A stretch of DNA of 64,000 nucleotides from Spirogloea muscicola (Eukaryota > Streptophyta > Zygnematophyceae > Spirogloeales > Spirogloeaceae): the NCBI GenBank assembly GCA_009602725.1, contig WELB01000023.1, positions 202,360-266,359 on the forward strand, read 5' to 3'. The notes under the pieces were generated by a model that saw only the letters and a program-made list of their open reading frames with translations, was not told where the DNA came from and did not search any database. The translations under genes and the position numbers were made by a program. Each line of letters opens with the position of its first letter. Position 1 is the first letter of the stretch. Shown piece by piece: positions 54,553-64,000 of the stretch.

Positions 54553-57500
54553 CTATATTTTTGCGGGCCGAGGTGGTGCTGCAACAGGCGCCAGCTACTG
54601 CCAAGTGATGGCCGGCATGGAGGCGGTACCCTGTATGGCCTGGTGGCTGTTTGTGCGCAGGTGGTTGAGCGTGCGCTCCAGCAGATCGGACAGCGGCATC
54701 TACAAGGTGGGCTCAGGCCAAAGGGCACGTACTCTTAGCAGCTCACCCATGCACTAGCAAGGATCTATGTGGTATGCACAGTGACATTTTTCCATGCTCA
54801 AAAGTGTTAGCTGGTCATGCATCTCAACATCCCAGTCATCTTGTCACTTCGGCTATATATTGCGTCCTAGACTGGCCCTTGGGATCGGTGCCCACCTCGG
54901 CGCCGTCGGGGAAGTGGTCACGCAGCTGACTGATCTGCTGCTGCAGCACGGAGCTGGCCTGCCGCAGCTTCTGCACCAGCAGCTTGCTCTTGTCCTCCCC
55001 GGATGCATTCTCGCCGCCCTCGCCCGCCAGCTCTGCTGCAGAGGGAGGTGGCAAAGGTGCGGCTGCGAAGGACGGCAGCATCTGCTGCTGCTGGTCAACC
55101 TGGGACTGCAGGACCTTCTCACCATCCTCCACAGGCGCAACCTTCTGCTGCTCCTGCTTTTTGGCTTGACTCATAAACTGCGTCGGACTTGTGAGAGGCT
55201 CCGATACCGGTGCTGGCAGACTGGCCACGTTGCCGCCCGCCGGCGCTCTGCTGCTCTGCAGCAGGTTGGACCAGTCGTCCGAGGTCATGTGGCCGTCCAC
55301 CAGCTGGCGTGACGGCGTGACGAAGCCCTGGATCTGCCACATGAGACCGAGCTGGGTGGGCGACAGGGCCCCTCCGGCTGGCAGCGGCGACGGCATCGGC
55401 CAACCGCCGCTGAGCTCGTCCAGGAACCCAGACAGGCCCCCAAGTGGGGATGCTGGTGACGGCAGCAATGCCTCTTGCAGCATGGCGGCCTGCATGCGGG
55501 GCACCGGCTCAGTGCAAGCTGGCGGCGGCAAGCACAAAGGCTCGTCGCCCAATGCGGCAGCGCCGCCGGGGATGACCAGCTGCGCAGGCCGCCGAGGGGG
55601 TGTCCCGCCTTGGTCTGAGTCAGAGCTGGAGCCCCCAGGGCTTTTGGAGCGCTGAGGGAAAGCAGCATCGGCGCTGCCGCTGCTGCCCCCACCTTGGCGG
55701 CTGTCCTGCTCCAGCACCGGGCTGTTGACTGCGGCAGAAGGTGGGAACATGAAGCTGGAGCTCGGCTGTGTTGGCTGCTGCGGAGTCAGGTGCGTCGTGG
55801 AGGATGAGTCGGAGAAGATGGATGGGCCGCTGTGCAGCGGCGCAGGCGTGAAGGAGAAGCTCATGTGGGCAAGCGATGGTGGGGAGAACAGCATGAGCTC
55901 CGAGATACAGTCAGCGGACAGATCCTCCTCAGTTGGCGGCGTGGCCTCTGATGGGTGGCCTGGAGCCGTGCTGGCGACGGCCTTGGCCAGTGTGGCGGGC
56001 TTGGCGCTGGCGAGGCGGGAGGGGTGGAAGGGGAATGGCGATGCGGACTGAGGCGACTCGAGGTCGTAAGCTTCGACGAGCGTCAGGCCGGGGTGGATCG
56101 GCTTCAGCTTCGGCTGCTGCATGCTGCCATCCTCCACCTTCACCATAGCATCGTGCGACTGGACGGCAGCGCTTTGGTCACTGTAGAAGCAGGTCAAGCC
56201 GAGCTGGCAGTGGGCCATCGCCGTCGTGTGTGGGGGCACCATCATTGGCATGGGCATATGCACTGCGGGCGCCATGTGGGTGGGGTAGGACACCGCCGAT
56301 GACTGCGGCAGGTCAAATGTCTCCAATTGCGGCATCCGCGGCAGCTGCGCCGTGTCGAAGCTCGAGCGCCGCCGCTTGTCGCTGGCCAGCGAGAGCTTGC
56401 GCATCGACGGCGAGAGCAGGTCTCCTAGGAAGTCCTGGCTGTCGCGCGCGGCGCCGCCGCCGCCACCTTGTGGTTGACCTCCCAGAAGGGCCCCGTTGGC
56501 GAAGCTGCTGCCATTGCCAGCGGCTGCTGCGCTGCTGCCATGCAACCCAGCTTGGAGCAGCTGTGCAGACATCCTCGCCTCGGCGCTGTCCGTGAGGTCC
56601 AGGCTGGTGGAACGGCGGGCGCCGCGGCTGCCTCGCTGCCGCGGTGGGCTGCTCCCGCTCCTGCTCCTGGAGGCCACCCTCGTGAGCTCCGCGTGGAGCT
56701 CTGCATCAACTGTGGCCGCTGGTTCCGCATCTCCTGCAGCAGGCATAGCCTGTTGGCACTGTTGCAATGGCTTGCCTGAACGTGCAGAGACCGCTGCGGC
56801 TCCCCCCTTCTGCCCCGGCCGCTTCTGGCCGATCAAGCGTTGTGCAACATTGCGCAGCGACTCAAGTGTGGCCTTCTTCACTGACTTCACCTTGCTGGCC
56901 TTGGTACCTGGCTCCTCCTTCACATGCACAGTGCCTGCCATTGCCGCTCCCGGCTGACCTTGGCTGCTGCTGTGCAAGCCATCCCAGTTGCCATGATCGA
57001 TGGACAGTGCGATCAACTGCGTGCCGCGCACTTGGCTTTCGCCTGCAGCGCCGAGGAAGCCCGCATTAGCATCCCCTGGAGCGCGCCCACCTGATGCAAG
57101 GTCCCAGTGCCCTGCATAGCAGAGAATCGAGCATAGTCACACGCCCTGCTATCCCGGTCATAATACCAGACTATCTGCATAACACTGACATGATGCTCAT
57201 TGATGTGCTGCCCAAAGCTTACTGACAAGGTCTATAAGTGGCATTTGTGATCAAAGGAATGGGGGTTCCTGAAGACATACTCTGGCCAGGCTGCATCTGT
57301 GTGGTCAGCTGCCCTCTGGGCTGCTGTTTTGGGCTCAGCCCTGTTCGAACCAGGGTATGCTCCTGCACGTTGTTGAAGGCCTGGAAAAGGTCGCGCACGT
57401 GCTGCACCAGCGACGAATTTGGAGGCAGCTGCGCAAGTGGCATTGAGACATGGAACAGGCTGTCAGATGTTTCGCTCTAGGACACTGTCACAGGCCACTA

Positions 57501-59625
57501 GTGCAACTTGAGGCTGCTACTGGTACACCCGCCTGTCATTGCAACGTGCGGCAAGTGTTCTTGGGCTGCACATCAAGACCTTGCCGGCCTGATCTGGCCT
57601 GTGGCACCACAAGACCAGCGGCTTTGACTAGCTTCCTTACGTTTCAACACGCTGCAAAGCTTCGAGGCAGCCGCTCTGCAAGAGGCGGCCGCTCTTGCTC
57701 TCGAGAGAATGGATGAGGTTTGTACAATATGCTCCTAAGTGCCCCTGGTGGCGGAACAATATGGTTGTTGGCAAGCAAGGACTTGCCAACCCAGTGCAAG
57801 GGCACAGGTGTCAGGCTAAGTGTTGGGCCTGCTTACCATGCAGCAGGAGCCGAGCTGCAGCACGCCTTGGGCAACCGAGATGCCAGCAATCGTCTGTGAT
57901 GACAAGGTGCCGCTTGTTTGTCAGTGCAATACGCATGCCACTGCTGGGCCAAGTGCAGATTTGCATCTTGCAGGCCCACCAGACATCAGATTTTGCGCCT
58001 CCTCTTCGTCCCAAGACGAGCAGCGCTTGGGCGCCTTCACGTGGAATCATACCTGGATCCCGGCATCAAATTGCTCCTGCCACCCTGCAGGGTACTGCAC
58101 AGTGCGAGTTTGGCAAGCTCTTGCCAACAGCTCACAGTAAGTACCATCGTGACAAAGCGACTGATGTTTGTTGGCATTGCCTAAGGGTGCTTGCTGAGCG
58201 CAAGGAAGTGAGATGCAAAGGGGCCGCTTATACCTGCTCCGAAAGGCCGTCCAAGCCATTATCTGAGGCGGCAGCATGCTCCAGGTCCTTCTTGTGCACC
58301 CACTGGTAGCTGCCATGAGCGGCCACCTTCCCTATCAATCTGCACGCTTCGAACAAAAGCCAACGGCATGAGCTCCGCTGGTGGTCACCCATGAGATACT
58401 GCAGGACATGATATGTTGAGATTGCTGCCGCGGCACTTGCTGTTCAGGAACCAACAGGGAAAGAGCCAGCTCGCCAGTTGCAACTGCCAGATTGCCGCAC
58501 CCATCATTGCAGTTGTACAGCTGATAGGACATGCGGCCAAACTCCTCAGAGAGCCTCGCTGGGTTAACGGTACTGAATTCCTTGGGGGACAGGCGCCAGT
58601 TGTTGAGGGAGTAGAAGCCGTCCTCCCACATGAGTACCCTGCAGGCGGTGCTCAGCCAAGCCGGGCCATAGGCAGCACTTGCAAAAGTCAACGTTTGCAT
58701 GAAAATGGAGCAGAGTGAGTGTCTGCTCCAGACTTTCTCATACTACTGCAGTCAGGCCGACTATCTGACATCTGCCTCTCATGGCCTCGCTCAGCCAGGG
58801 AGCAAGGCCAGCAAAGCCTGCATGCCACGTCCCTGCTTTCACACTAAATGACATAGCAACCTCTCATGCATGTGATCCATCCAGGCATGCTGCAGCGCTG
58901 TGAATACCAGCCTCTCCTCGCCAGCAGGCAAAGAGGCTGATATTGAGCAGGCTTCACACAGCCAGGTACATACAGGCAGAGGGAGTGGGTGTGCACTCAC
59001 CAGCCCTGCTCCCGAGGTTGGGCACCACTGAGACTGCCCAGAGCCGACGGATCCGAGGTCCTGCGGCGGCGACATAGCGGGTGCGGCTCTGAGGGCCGTC
59101 AGACAAGGCCGCGCGGCGGACCGCTGCTTTGGCCACGACTTGATCGTGCGGCCTGATGCCCACTTTAAGTCCTCCGCTGTGCCGTCCTGCCTTCCGCAGG
59201 CGTGCTCGCTGCCCAGCAAGGCAAACACCGTTCCGGCCCCTGTTTCCATCACAGGAGCCGCTGCGGCAGCGTAGAGGCCTCCTGCTCCACACCCCGTCGA
59301 GAGGCGTGACAAGCGATGCACGGAGTGGTCGGGGCGCTGGCAGCCCCGCTGCCCATCATCACTGACCAGACGACGGCGACGACGTGCCCTCGACACTAAA
59401 GTCTTCCTGAGCAATTGAATTGAAGCGGAGAACGGGGACAGCAGAAAGGCGGGAGAGCGGCGGTGGAAGGAAAGGAGGGGGTAGTGATGGGTTTTCTCAC
59501 TGAGGCATCGCGCGGGGCCGGAGGCGCCAGAAGACGGCGTACGCCCAGCCGGAGGAGCGGCAGAGGCCGGCGAGCACGTCGTGCAGCTGCTGCGGGCGAG
59601 CGGGGCCCGGCGCCGCCTCGTCCAT
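54553..59625 (-). CDS. LONESOME HIGHWAY-type bHLH transcription factor (about 9 exons)
   Basis: Atypical bHLH regulator with a bHLH-MYC_N (GAF-like) domain. Minus-strand exons: 59625-59501, 58638-58501, 58339-58234, 58094-58053, 57893-57837, 57428-57281, 57111-54896, 54699-54630 and, tentatively, 54578-54553. They keep phase and give about 975 residues. The N-domain has LHDVLAGLCRSSGWAYAVFW, VLMWEDGFYS, GLIGKVAAHGSYQWVHKKDL, FDAGIQ/TIAGISVAQGVLQL and SLVQHVRDLFQAF. A 739-codon exon is Ser/Pro/Gln-rich with the basic nuclear-type string SDKRRRSSFD. At the end, LQQQISQLRDHFPDGAE/MPLSDLLERTLNHLR gives helix 1, loop and helix 2, matching LHW's LIQDRIKELRELVP...SLLERTIKHML. The basic region is not of DNA-contacting type. 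The last exon and any ACT-like C-terminal domain are unresolved; the final intron proposed is only about 51 bases. Confidence 0.8.
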
Positions 59626-60650
59626 GGCGCCGCCGCCGCCGCCCATCATGGCCAGCGGCAGCCCCGCCACCACCGGGCGAGCGGGCTCAGGGCATGGCGG
59701 GCTGGGGCAGCGGCGGCGCGGAGACGGCAGCGGAGACGGCAATGCAGATGAGAGTGGCGCCTGCAGTGCCGGAGGCGCGGCCGTGTACGCGCGAGCTGGG
59801 CGGCGGGGCGGGGAGGACGGGTGGCCGCGGGGGGGAGGAGAAGGTGAGCTTGGGGGAACGAACTGAAGGGCCCCCAAGTGGCCAATACCGAACGGCGATC
59901 CCCATCTGGTTGACGTACGTTCTACCCACTGCACATCGCCCCCGCTCTCGGTTCCCCATGTCCTCCCAGGAGCGCCCAACAGTGCGGGCCAGGTAGGTGG
60001 CGCGCCCCCCTGGGAGCCCCCCAGGCCGGCGGGCCCCGTTCCCACGCGCCTCGGAGAGCGCCAGCCTGGCAGGGCGGGCGCCCTTGTGGCAAGGCTTGCG
60101 GCTTTGATTCAGCCACGTCGGACAGACCGCGTCCTACGTGGCCCCGGCTCGCGGGGGCGTGCCCGACCCAAGAGGCCGGTGGGCGGGCCCACGTGGGAGG
60201 TCGCACTTGCCTGGCGGTCGGCTTTGGCGCCACGCCATGGGCCGAGAAGCCCGGGGGTTTGCCCTCCCCACCCGCCCGGGGGCACCCGTCGGAGAGCTAC
60301 CCACATGCTACCGCCGTTAGGACGGCGTGGCTGGACGCCGTGGCGGATTCACCATCACCCGCTCCGCTGGCCCCGCCAGCGAGCCCCTCGCGCTCGGCCG
60401 CACACTTGTCGGAAAGCTAGCTGGATGTCGCCCGGCCCAGCGGCCCGGCCCAGCCCGTACTGGGCGGCCGTGCTCGCGGCCGCGGGGCCCCCGATCCGCC
60501 GCCCCGGGATATCCCACTCGCCATGATCCCTGCCCTCCGGCCCACGACTCCAGATCCGCCGCATCCGCCCGCCCTCGCTTCTCCGCGCCCCTCCCCTCGT
60601 GCACGGCGGTGCCTGGCCAGCCGAGACGGACGCTCTTCCAGAAGATGGGC
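59626..60650. promoter_or_regulatory. GC-rich upstream region of the bHLH gene
   Basis: Starts with a CCG tract (59627-59643) in the probable leader. The rest is GC-rich and open in several frames. No product is recognised, so the frames are probably compositional. The right part may include eroded LINE sequence. Confidence 0.4.
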
Positions 60651-61250
60651 GATTGGCTGTGAGAGGCCAGCCCAAAGGCCTGAAAGACGTACAAGGTCTC
60701 AATGGTGAAGGAAGTGAGTAGCCCATCCAAGGGGGCGAGGGCTTCAAAAAGCCGGCCCGAAAGGGATGGACATGGCCAGCGGAACGCCGACCATCCGCCG
60801 GAAGACGAGTTCTTCCCGTTGGCAACTGACATCCATGGGGCACTGGGCGCTCGGTGGCTTGAGCTACTTAACCAGTTCGCCCGCCACGCAATCGCCCGTC
60901 GCTTCCATGGTGAACCGGTAGACTTTCCTGCAGCCGGGTCGCTGGCGCAAGTGTATCGCATGCGCTTGGCCGTCTCGCTGCAGAGGTCCATGGCCCGTGC
61001 ACTGCACCTTCGTGCCGGAAGAGCCCTAGCTGCTGCCTCTGGCTCTGTCCAGGGGACCCACTTCCAGGACCCTAGCATCTCTGATCTGCGGCTGCTCAGC
61101 AGGAATTACTGAGTCATTCGTAGTTGCTTTGTTTCTTCTTGTGCTTGTTTTTCTTAGCGCTTCCCCTGGCTCCCTTCTCGTACTTTGTCCATTCCTTTTT
61201 GGGCTGGCTGTTCCAGCCCCTATCCTCAATGGGCGAGCTCTTTCCAGCGG
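60651..61250 (+). mobile_element. LINE family B, 3' part, with hairpin units on the opposite strand
   Basis: The plus frame has EDEFFPLATDIHGALGARWL, SLAQVYRMRLAVSLQRSMAR, LRAGRALAAAS and ISDLRLLSRNY then stop at 61112. The B tail ends with GGGCTGGCTGTTCCAGCCCC and TCAATGGGCGAGC. Upstream, two hairpin-tail units lie on the minus strand near 60650-60690 and 60750-60780 (TCCATCCCTTTCGGGCCGGC). Confidence 0.8.
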
Positions 61251-61454
61251 AAGGCGGGGAGAAGCTTTGCCCCCGAGAGCCATGGCCTTGGACGAGGAGC
61301 AGCTCTTTCACGGGGCCGGGGCTGTGAAAAGCTTGCCCACAAGAGAGGACATAAGGTTCGACGGAGCCCGAAAACATGGAAAGTCAGCCCAGATGGCCAG
61401 CTGAGCGGCTGCAAGTAGAGAAGACGCTTCCAATAGAGGGCGGTAGCTACTGTG

Positions 61455-61545
61455 TGCACTTAGCACTCGGCTCCTTCAGACCTTGCCATTCCTCTGGGCT
61501 GGCCTCTCCCAGCCACCAGTCAATCTGGCCGCGCTTTCTCTACTG
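61455..61545 (+). repeat. GGGCTGG hairpin repeat, type with CACCAGTCAAT tail
   Basis: ACTCGGCTCCTTCAGACCTT, GCCATTCCTCTGGGCTGG, then CTCCCAGCCACCAGTCAATC and TGGCCGCGCTTTCT. Third copy of the unit at 25260 and 34330. Confidence 0.8.
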
Positions 61546-63289
61546 TGTGCCGCCCCCCTCAGCTGCCCGGGCGGCTTGCATGGGTAGGTGCGCCTTTGCA
61601 CTCGGCCGCTCTTGCCCAATTATTGGATGCTGGCCATTTTCCCCTGGCGGAATAGTTATTTCTATTGCCTAGCGCTGCTCCTGGGGCTGACTGGCCCTCT
61701 TGCAGCCCAACTGCCTCTGTCGATCAATCTCCCCTCCCTTCGCTGTGGACCACTCGTTGTGCTGGAATTTTGGCGTCCCGTGTCAAGGCTTCCCCCCAGA
61801 CCTTGTTCATTTTGTTTGTGCTGGTCATCAAAGGCGCGGCCACCTTTTGCAAAAGCTTCTCTATTATATGAGCTGGCATGGTTGAAGGGCCGCTCTCCTC
61901 CACAGTCATTGCCTCCTATGGCAATAGCTACCTTCTCCTCTCTCCGAGCCACAGCAGCAGCCTCCTTGAAGAAGGCTGCTCTGCCGCCCAGCCTCCGTTG
62001 GCACCCGGCTCTGCACCGCTGTGACTGGTGGATCCGGGTCGCTATGTCCGCCTCGATCTGCGATGTTGGCAAGTGGTCGTATGCCCGTCCACTGTGGCTT
62101 CTTCACAAGGAGTCCATATTGGAGTCCAAGGCCCAGCAACGAGCTGTTCTTAGCTTCACATCTTTCCAAGTGTGCTTTGAGCACTGCAAAGGACGAGCAA
62201 CATGTTAGCATCTCTTCAACAAGCCCACTCATACAAGCTGTTAACTCTCGTTGTCATTCTACTACCAAGCACATGATCTCTTACATGCTTGCAACAAGCG
62301 CAGCAAGTCATCTTCAGTAGGGAGGCTCAGATTCCCAATCTTCTGGGTTGCATAGTCTCGCCCCATACATAGCTGCAGCTAGTGGAAGCCAACTTGCTCG
62401 CAACCAACTAGATGGAGGTTCCGCCTCCTTGTACAAGATTCCATCGCGTTATGGATCGACATGCAATCTCCTTCAGGTGCTTAAGATAGGGTATCTACAT
62501 AATGGCAAGGTATGAGCATATAGCAAGTCAATCTTGGGCCTCTCTGGCAACATGCACGGTCGTGCACTTCGAGAAGCAGGTCACACGACTGGATGCAGAT
62601 CGTGGCGTCTTTGTGCTAGAAATTTGAGACTGGGTAGAGGGCCAGAATCCTAGATCTGTGAACCAATGCAGCCACTCATACAATCAGAGACATACCTTAC
62701 TCAATCTCTTTGCTTAGTCTTTCCGCAGCTTACACCATTTTAGGATCGCGCATACTAACAAGTGCAGCTGAAAATGCAGTTGCTGGTCAATGGATCTGCA
62801 GACCGTTCACCCTGTAAGGTGCAGAAATGTAGATAACTGTGTACACTGCGTCAAGGTCATCAGAGTACAGTGCTTGTCTTATTGAGGACGTCACATCAAG
62901 GACGGCACCGAATGCATGTACATGCGCCACCGTCCTGAGAAGTTGGTCCTGTTGCTGCTACGAACCTGCTGTGCCTTACAGATAGACTGCTTGTAAGCCC
63001 GTTGCATGTATGATGGCTCCTGAAACACAGTCTCCATATTATGAAGTGGCAATAGCAGGACTGCTGCCTCCATTCGATTGCCATTGCGTCGAGCTCAGAG
63101 GGATGCATGTCTCATTGCATAACATGCTTTGGTCGAGCAGTGAGCATACTTCGGGCGCTGCTAACGAGTATTGGCTGCACTTGTTTTGCATCACCCATAC
63201 CACCAAGTCTGCGTTCTTGGAATGCTGGTGCGTCATTAGAAGGAAAGTCTGTAGGCTCACGAGCCTACTTCTGATGCTATGCTCTAGGG
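61546..63289. other. No recognised gene
   Basis: A weak tail-like motif (CCTTGTTCATTTTGTTTG) occurs near 61800. The frame at 61588-62208 has no domain features. From about 62210 composition is AT-richer and only short frames occur. Confidence 0.4.
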
Positions 63290-63400
63290 AGAGAAGGTCT
63301 TCCAGTAGATGGCGATGGCTGAGTGGATTGGCCAGCCCAGAGAAAGAATATACAAAGTGCGTAGAGGCCAGACAAGCGCTAAAGCACACTGCTCTATGCC
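63290..63400 (-). mobile_element. LINE family C tail
   Basis: On the minus strand: GTGTGCTTTAGCGCTTGTCT, GGCCTCTACGCAC, CTTTCTCTGGGCTGGCCAAT and AGCCATCGCCATCTACTGGA. It is matched by 39490-39640 (-) and 47765-47910 (+). Confidence 0.75.
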
Positions 63401-63459
63401 TGACTTTTCCAAATCACACTAGCACACGACTGGTGCCAGTCCGGATTGTCTTAGGGGCC

Positions 63460-63765
63460 GGAAAGGCTGGGCCTGCACGGTTGCTGCCGGCACGAGGCGT
63501 TCGCCCAGGAGGTGGAAGCCCAGGGCGAGGAGAAAGGCACAACGGCGTCTGGCAGTACAACACAGATGGTGGAGAGAGGTTGTCTTACCAAGAGATGCAC
63601 AGCTGGCCACTGTTACACGAGCACGAAGTACCTGGCCGAAGAGTGTTCATGTCTGTGGTTGGCATGCTCTTAGGCGCTTACTCATCGCTTAGGAGGCCAA
63701 GCACTCACAAGGATTTGAAAGATAGTTTCAAGAGTGTTTTGGTACGTTTGCGGAGAGAATGTTGA
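63460..63765 (+). CDS. Possible exon near the window end, unrecognised
   Basis: An open frame with a fairly balanced composition (GVWQYNTDGGERLSYQEMHS, PGRRVFMSVVGMLLGAYSSL, LKDSFKSVLVRLRREC) and a stop at 63765. It begins just after the LINE tail and may be an exon of a gene continuing beyond the window. No family was recognised, and another plus frame over its first half is also open. Confidence 0.25.
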   Translation, partial: GKAGPARLLPARGVRPGGGSPGRGERHNGVWQYNTDGGERLSYQEMHSWPLLHEHEVPGRRVFMSVVGMLLGAYSSLRRPSTHKDLKDSFKSVLVRLRREC

Positions 63766-64000
63766 TCTTAATATGCGTTACAACTCTATTTCATCGATAC
63801 CAGAGATGCTCTTCGAGTACTTACTCAGGATACCGACTGCATCCTGTTGCTTTGCAAGATCAACCTTGGCGACGTCTTTCTTGCGATCGTGGTAGTAGCT
63901 AGCTTGGGCTTGGCACAGACGATATCAATTCCAAATACAACTATAAGCTTCCGCCTGATAAGATTGCTCAAGATGAAGGCATGGCAAGGATGTATTATTG

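Noticed and set aside
60086-60526. GC-rich plus-strand ORF of about 146 codons
   Set aside because: Rich in Arg/Pro/Gly with no conserved block, overlapped by equally open minus frames; most likely chance.
61588-62208. 206-codon plus-strand ORF
   Set aside because: No domain features, crosses tail-like repeat sequence near 61800, and its composition does not resemble the real exons here.

Overview
The window looks like nuclear DNA from a green (Viridiplantae) eukaryote, most likely an alga. Genes are dense in introns: methylenetetrahydrofolate reductase (MTHFR) has 13 exons and the UBP6/USP14-type protease has 18. The closest family resemblances I can recall are to land-plant proteins: a COR413 cold-acclimation membrane protein, plant-type MTHFR, UBP6, a LONESOME HIGHWAY-type bHLH, a plant-like PP2C, a Tubby-like protein and golgin-84. 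Starts of genes sit in GC-rich DNA with CGG/CCG triplet tracts. I cannot tell from this sequence alone whether the host is a chlorophyte or a streptophyte alga.

Layout. 107-1872 (+) COR413; 2601-4034 (-) TatD-type nuclease; 4949-5567 (-) an unrecognised gene piece whose upstream side is cut by a LINE remnant; 6746-11369 (+) MTHFR; 12982-14573 (+) CBP3/UQCC1 assembly factor for respiratory complex III; 16494-20584 (+) SMP3/PIG-Z GPI mannosyltransferase whose N-terminus I could not find; 21642-23015 (-) TSSC4-like protein; 27038-28305 (-) Tubby-like protein running into a 960-base gap; 30860-33960 (+) a long, degraded LINE with reverse transcriptase and a restriction-like endonuclease block; 34916-37463 (+) PP2C; 40857-41469 (+) a glycine-rich gene with a gap; 42414-47249 (-) golgin-84; 48079-53924 (+) UBP6/USP14; 54553-59625 (-) LHW-type bHLH. 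Golgin-84 and UBP6 are divergent and share an upstream region of about 0.83 kb; UBP6 and the bHLH gene are convergent.

Between the genes lie many LINE remnants, mostly 3' ends. Their last ORF residues repeatedly read like DLxLLTRGY followed by a stop, but their tails fall into several types. Two dispersed structured elements go with them: a hairpin built on GGGCTGG/CCAGCCC, and an element of about 105 bp seen five times in one orientation, at least twice just downstream of a LINE stop codon.

The genes are unrelated housekeeping and regulatory genes rather than a pathway cluster: folate metabolism, mitochondrial complex III assembly, GPI anchors, Golgi tethering, proteasome-linked deubiquitination, phosphatase signalling and transcription. 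I see no CRISPR array, rRNA or complete tRNA. The most noteworthy observations are the LHW-type bHLH, the shared 3'-end architecture of the LINE families, two probable GC-AG introns, and a set of single Ns beside triplet or T tracts that disturb reading frames. All exon models are mine, from splice-site phase and remembered family similarity; none has been checked against transcripts.
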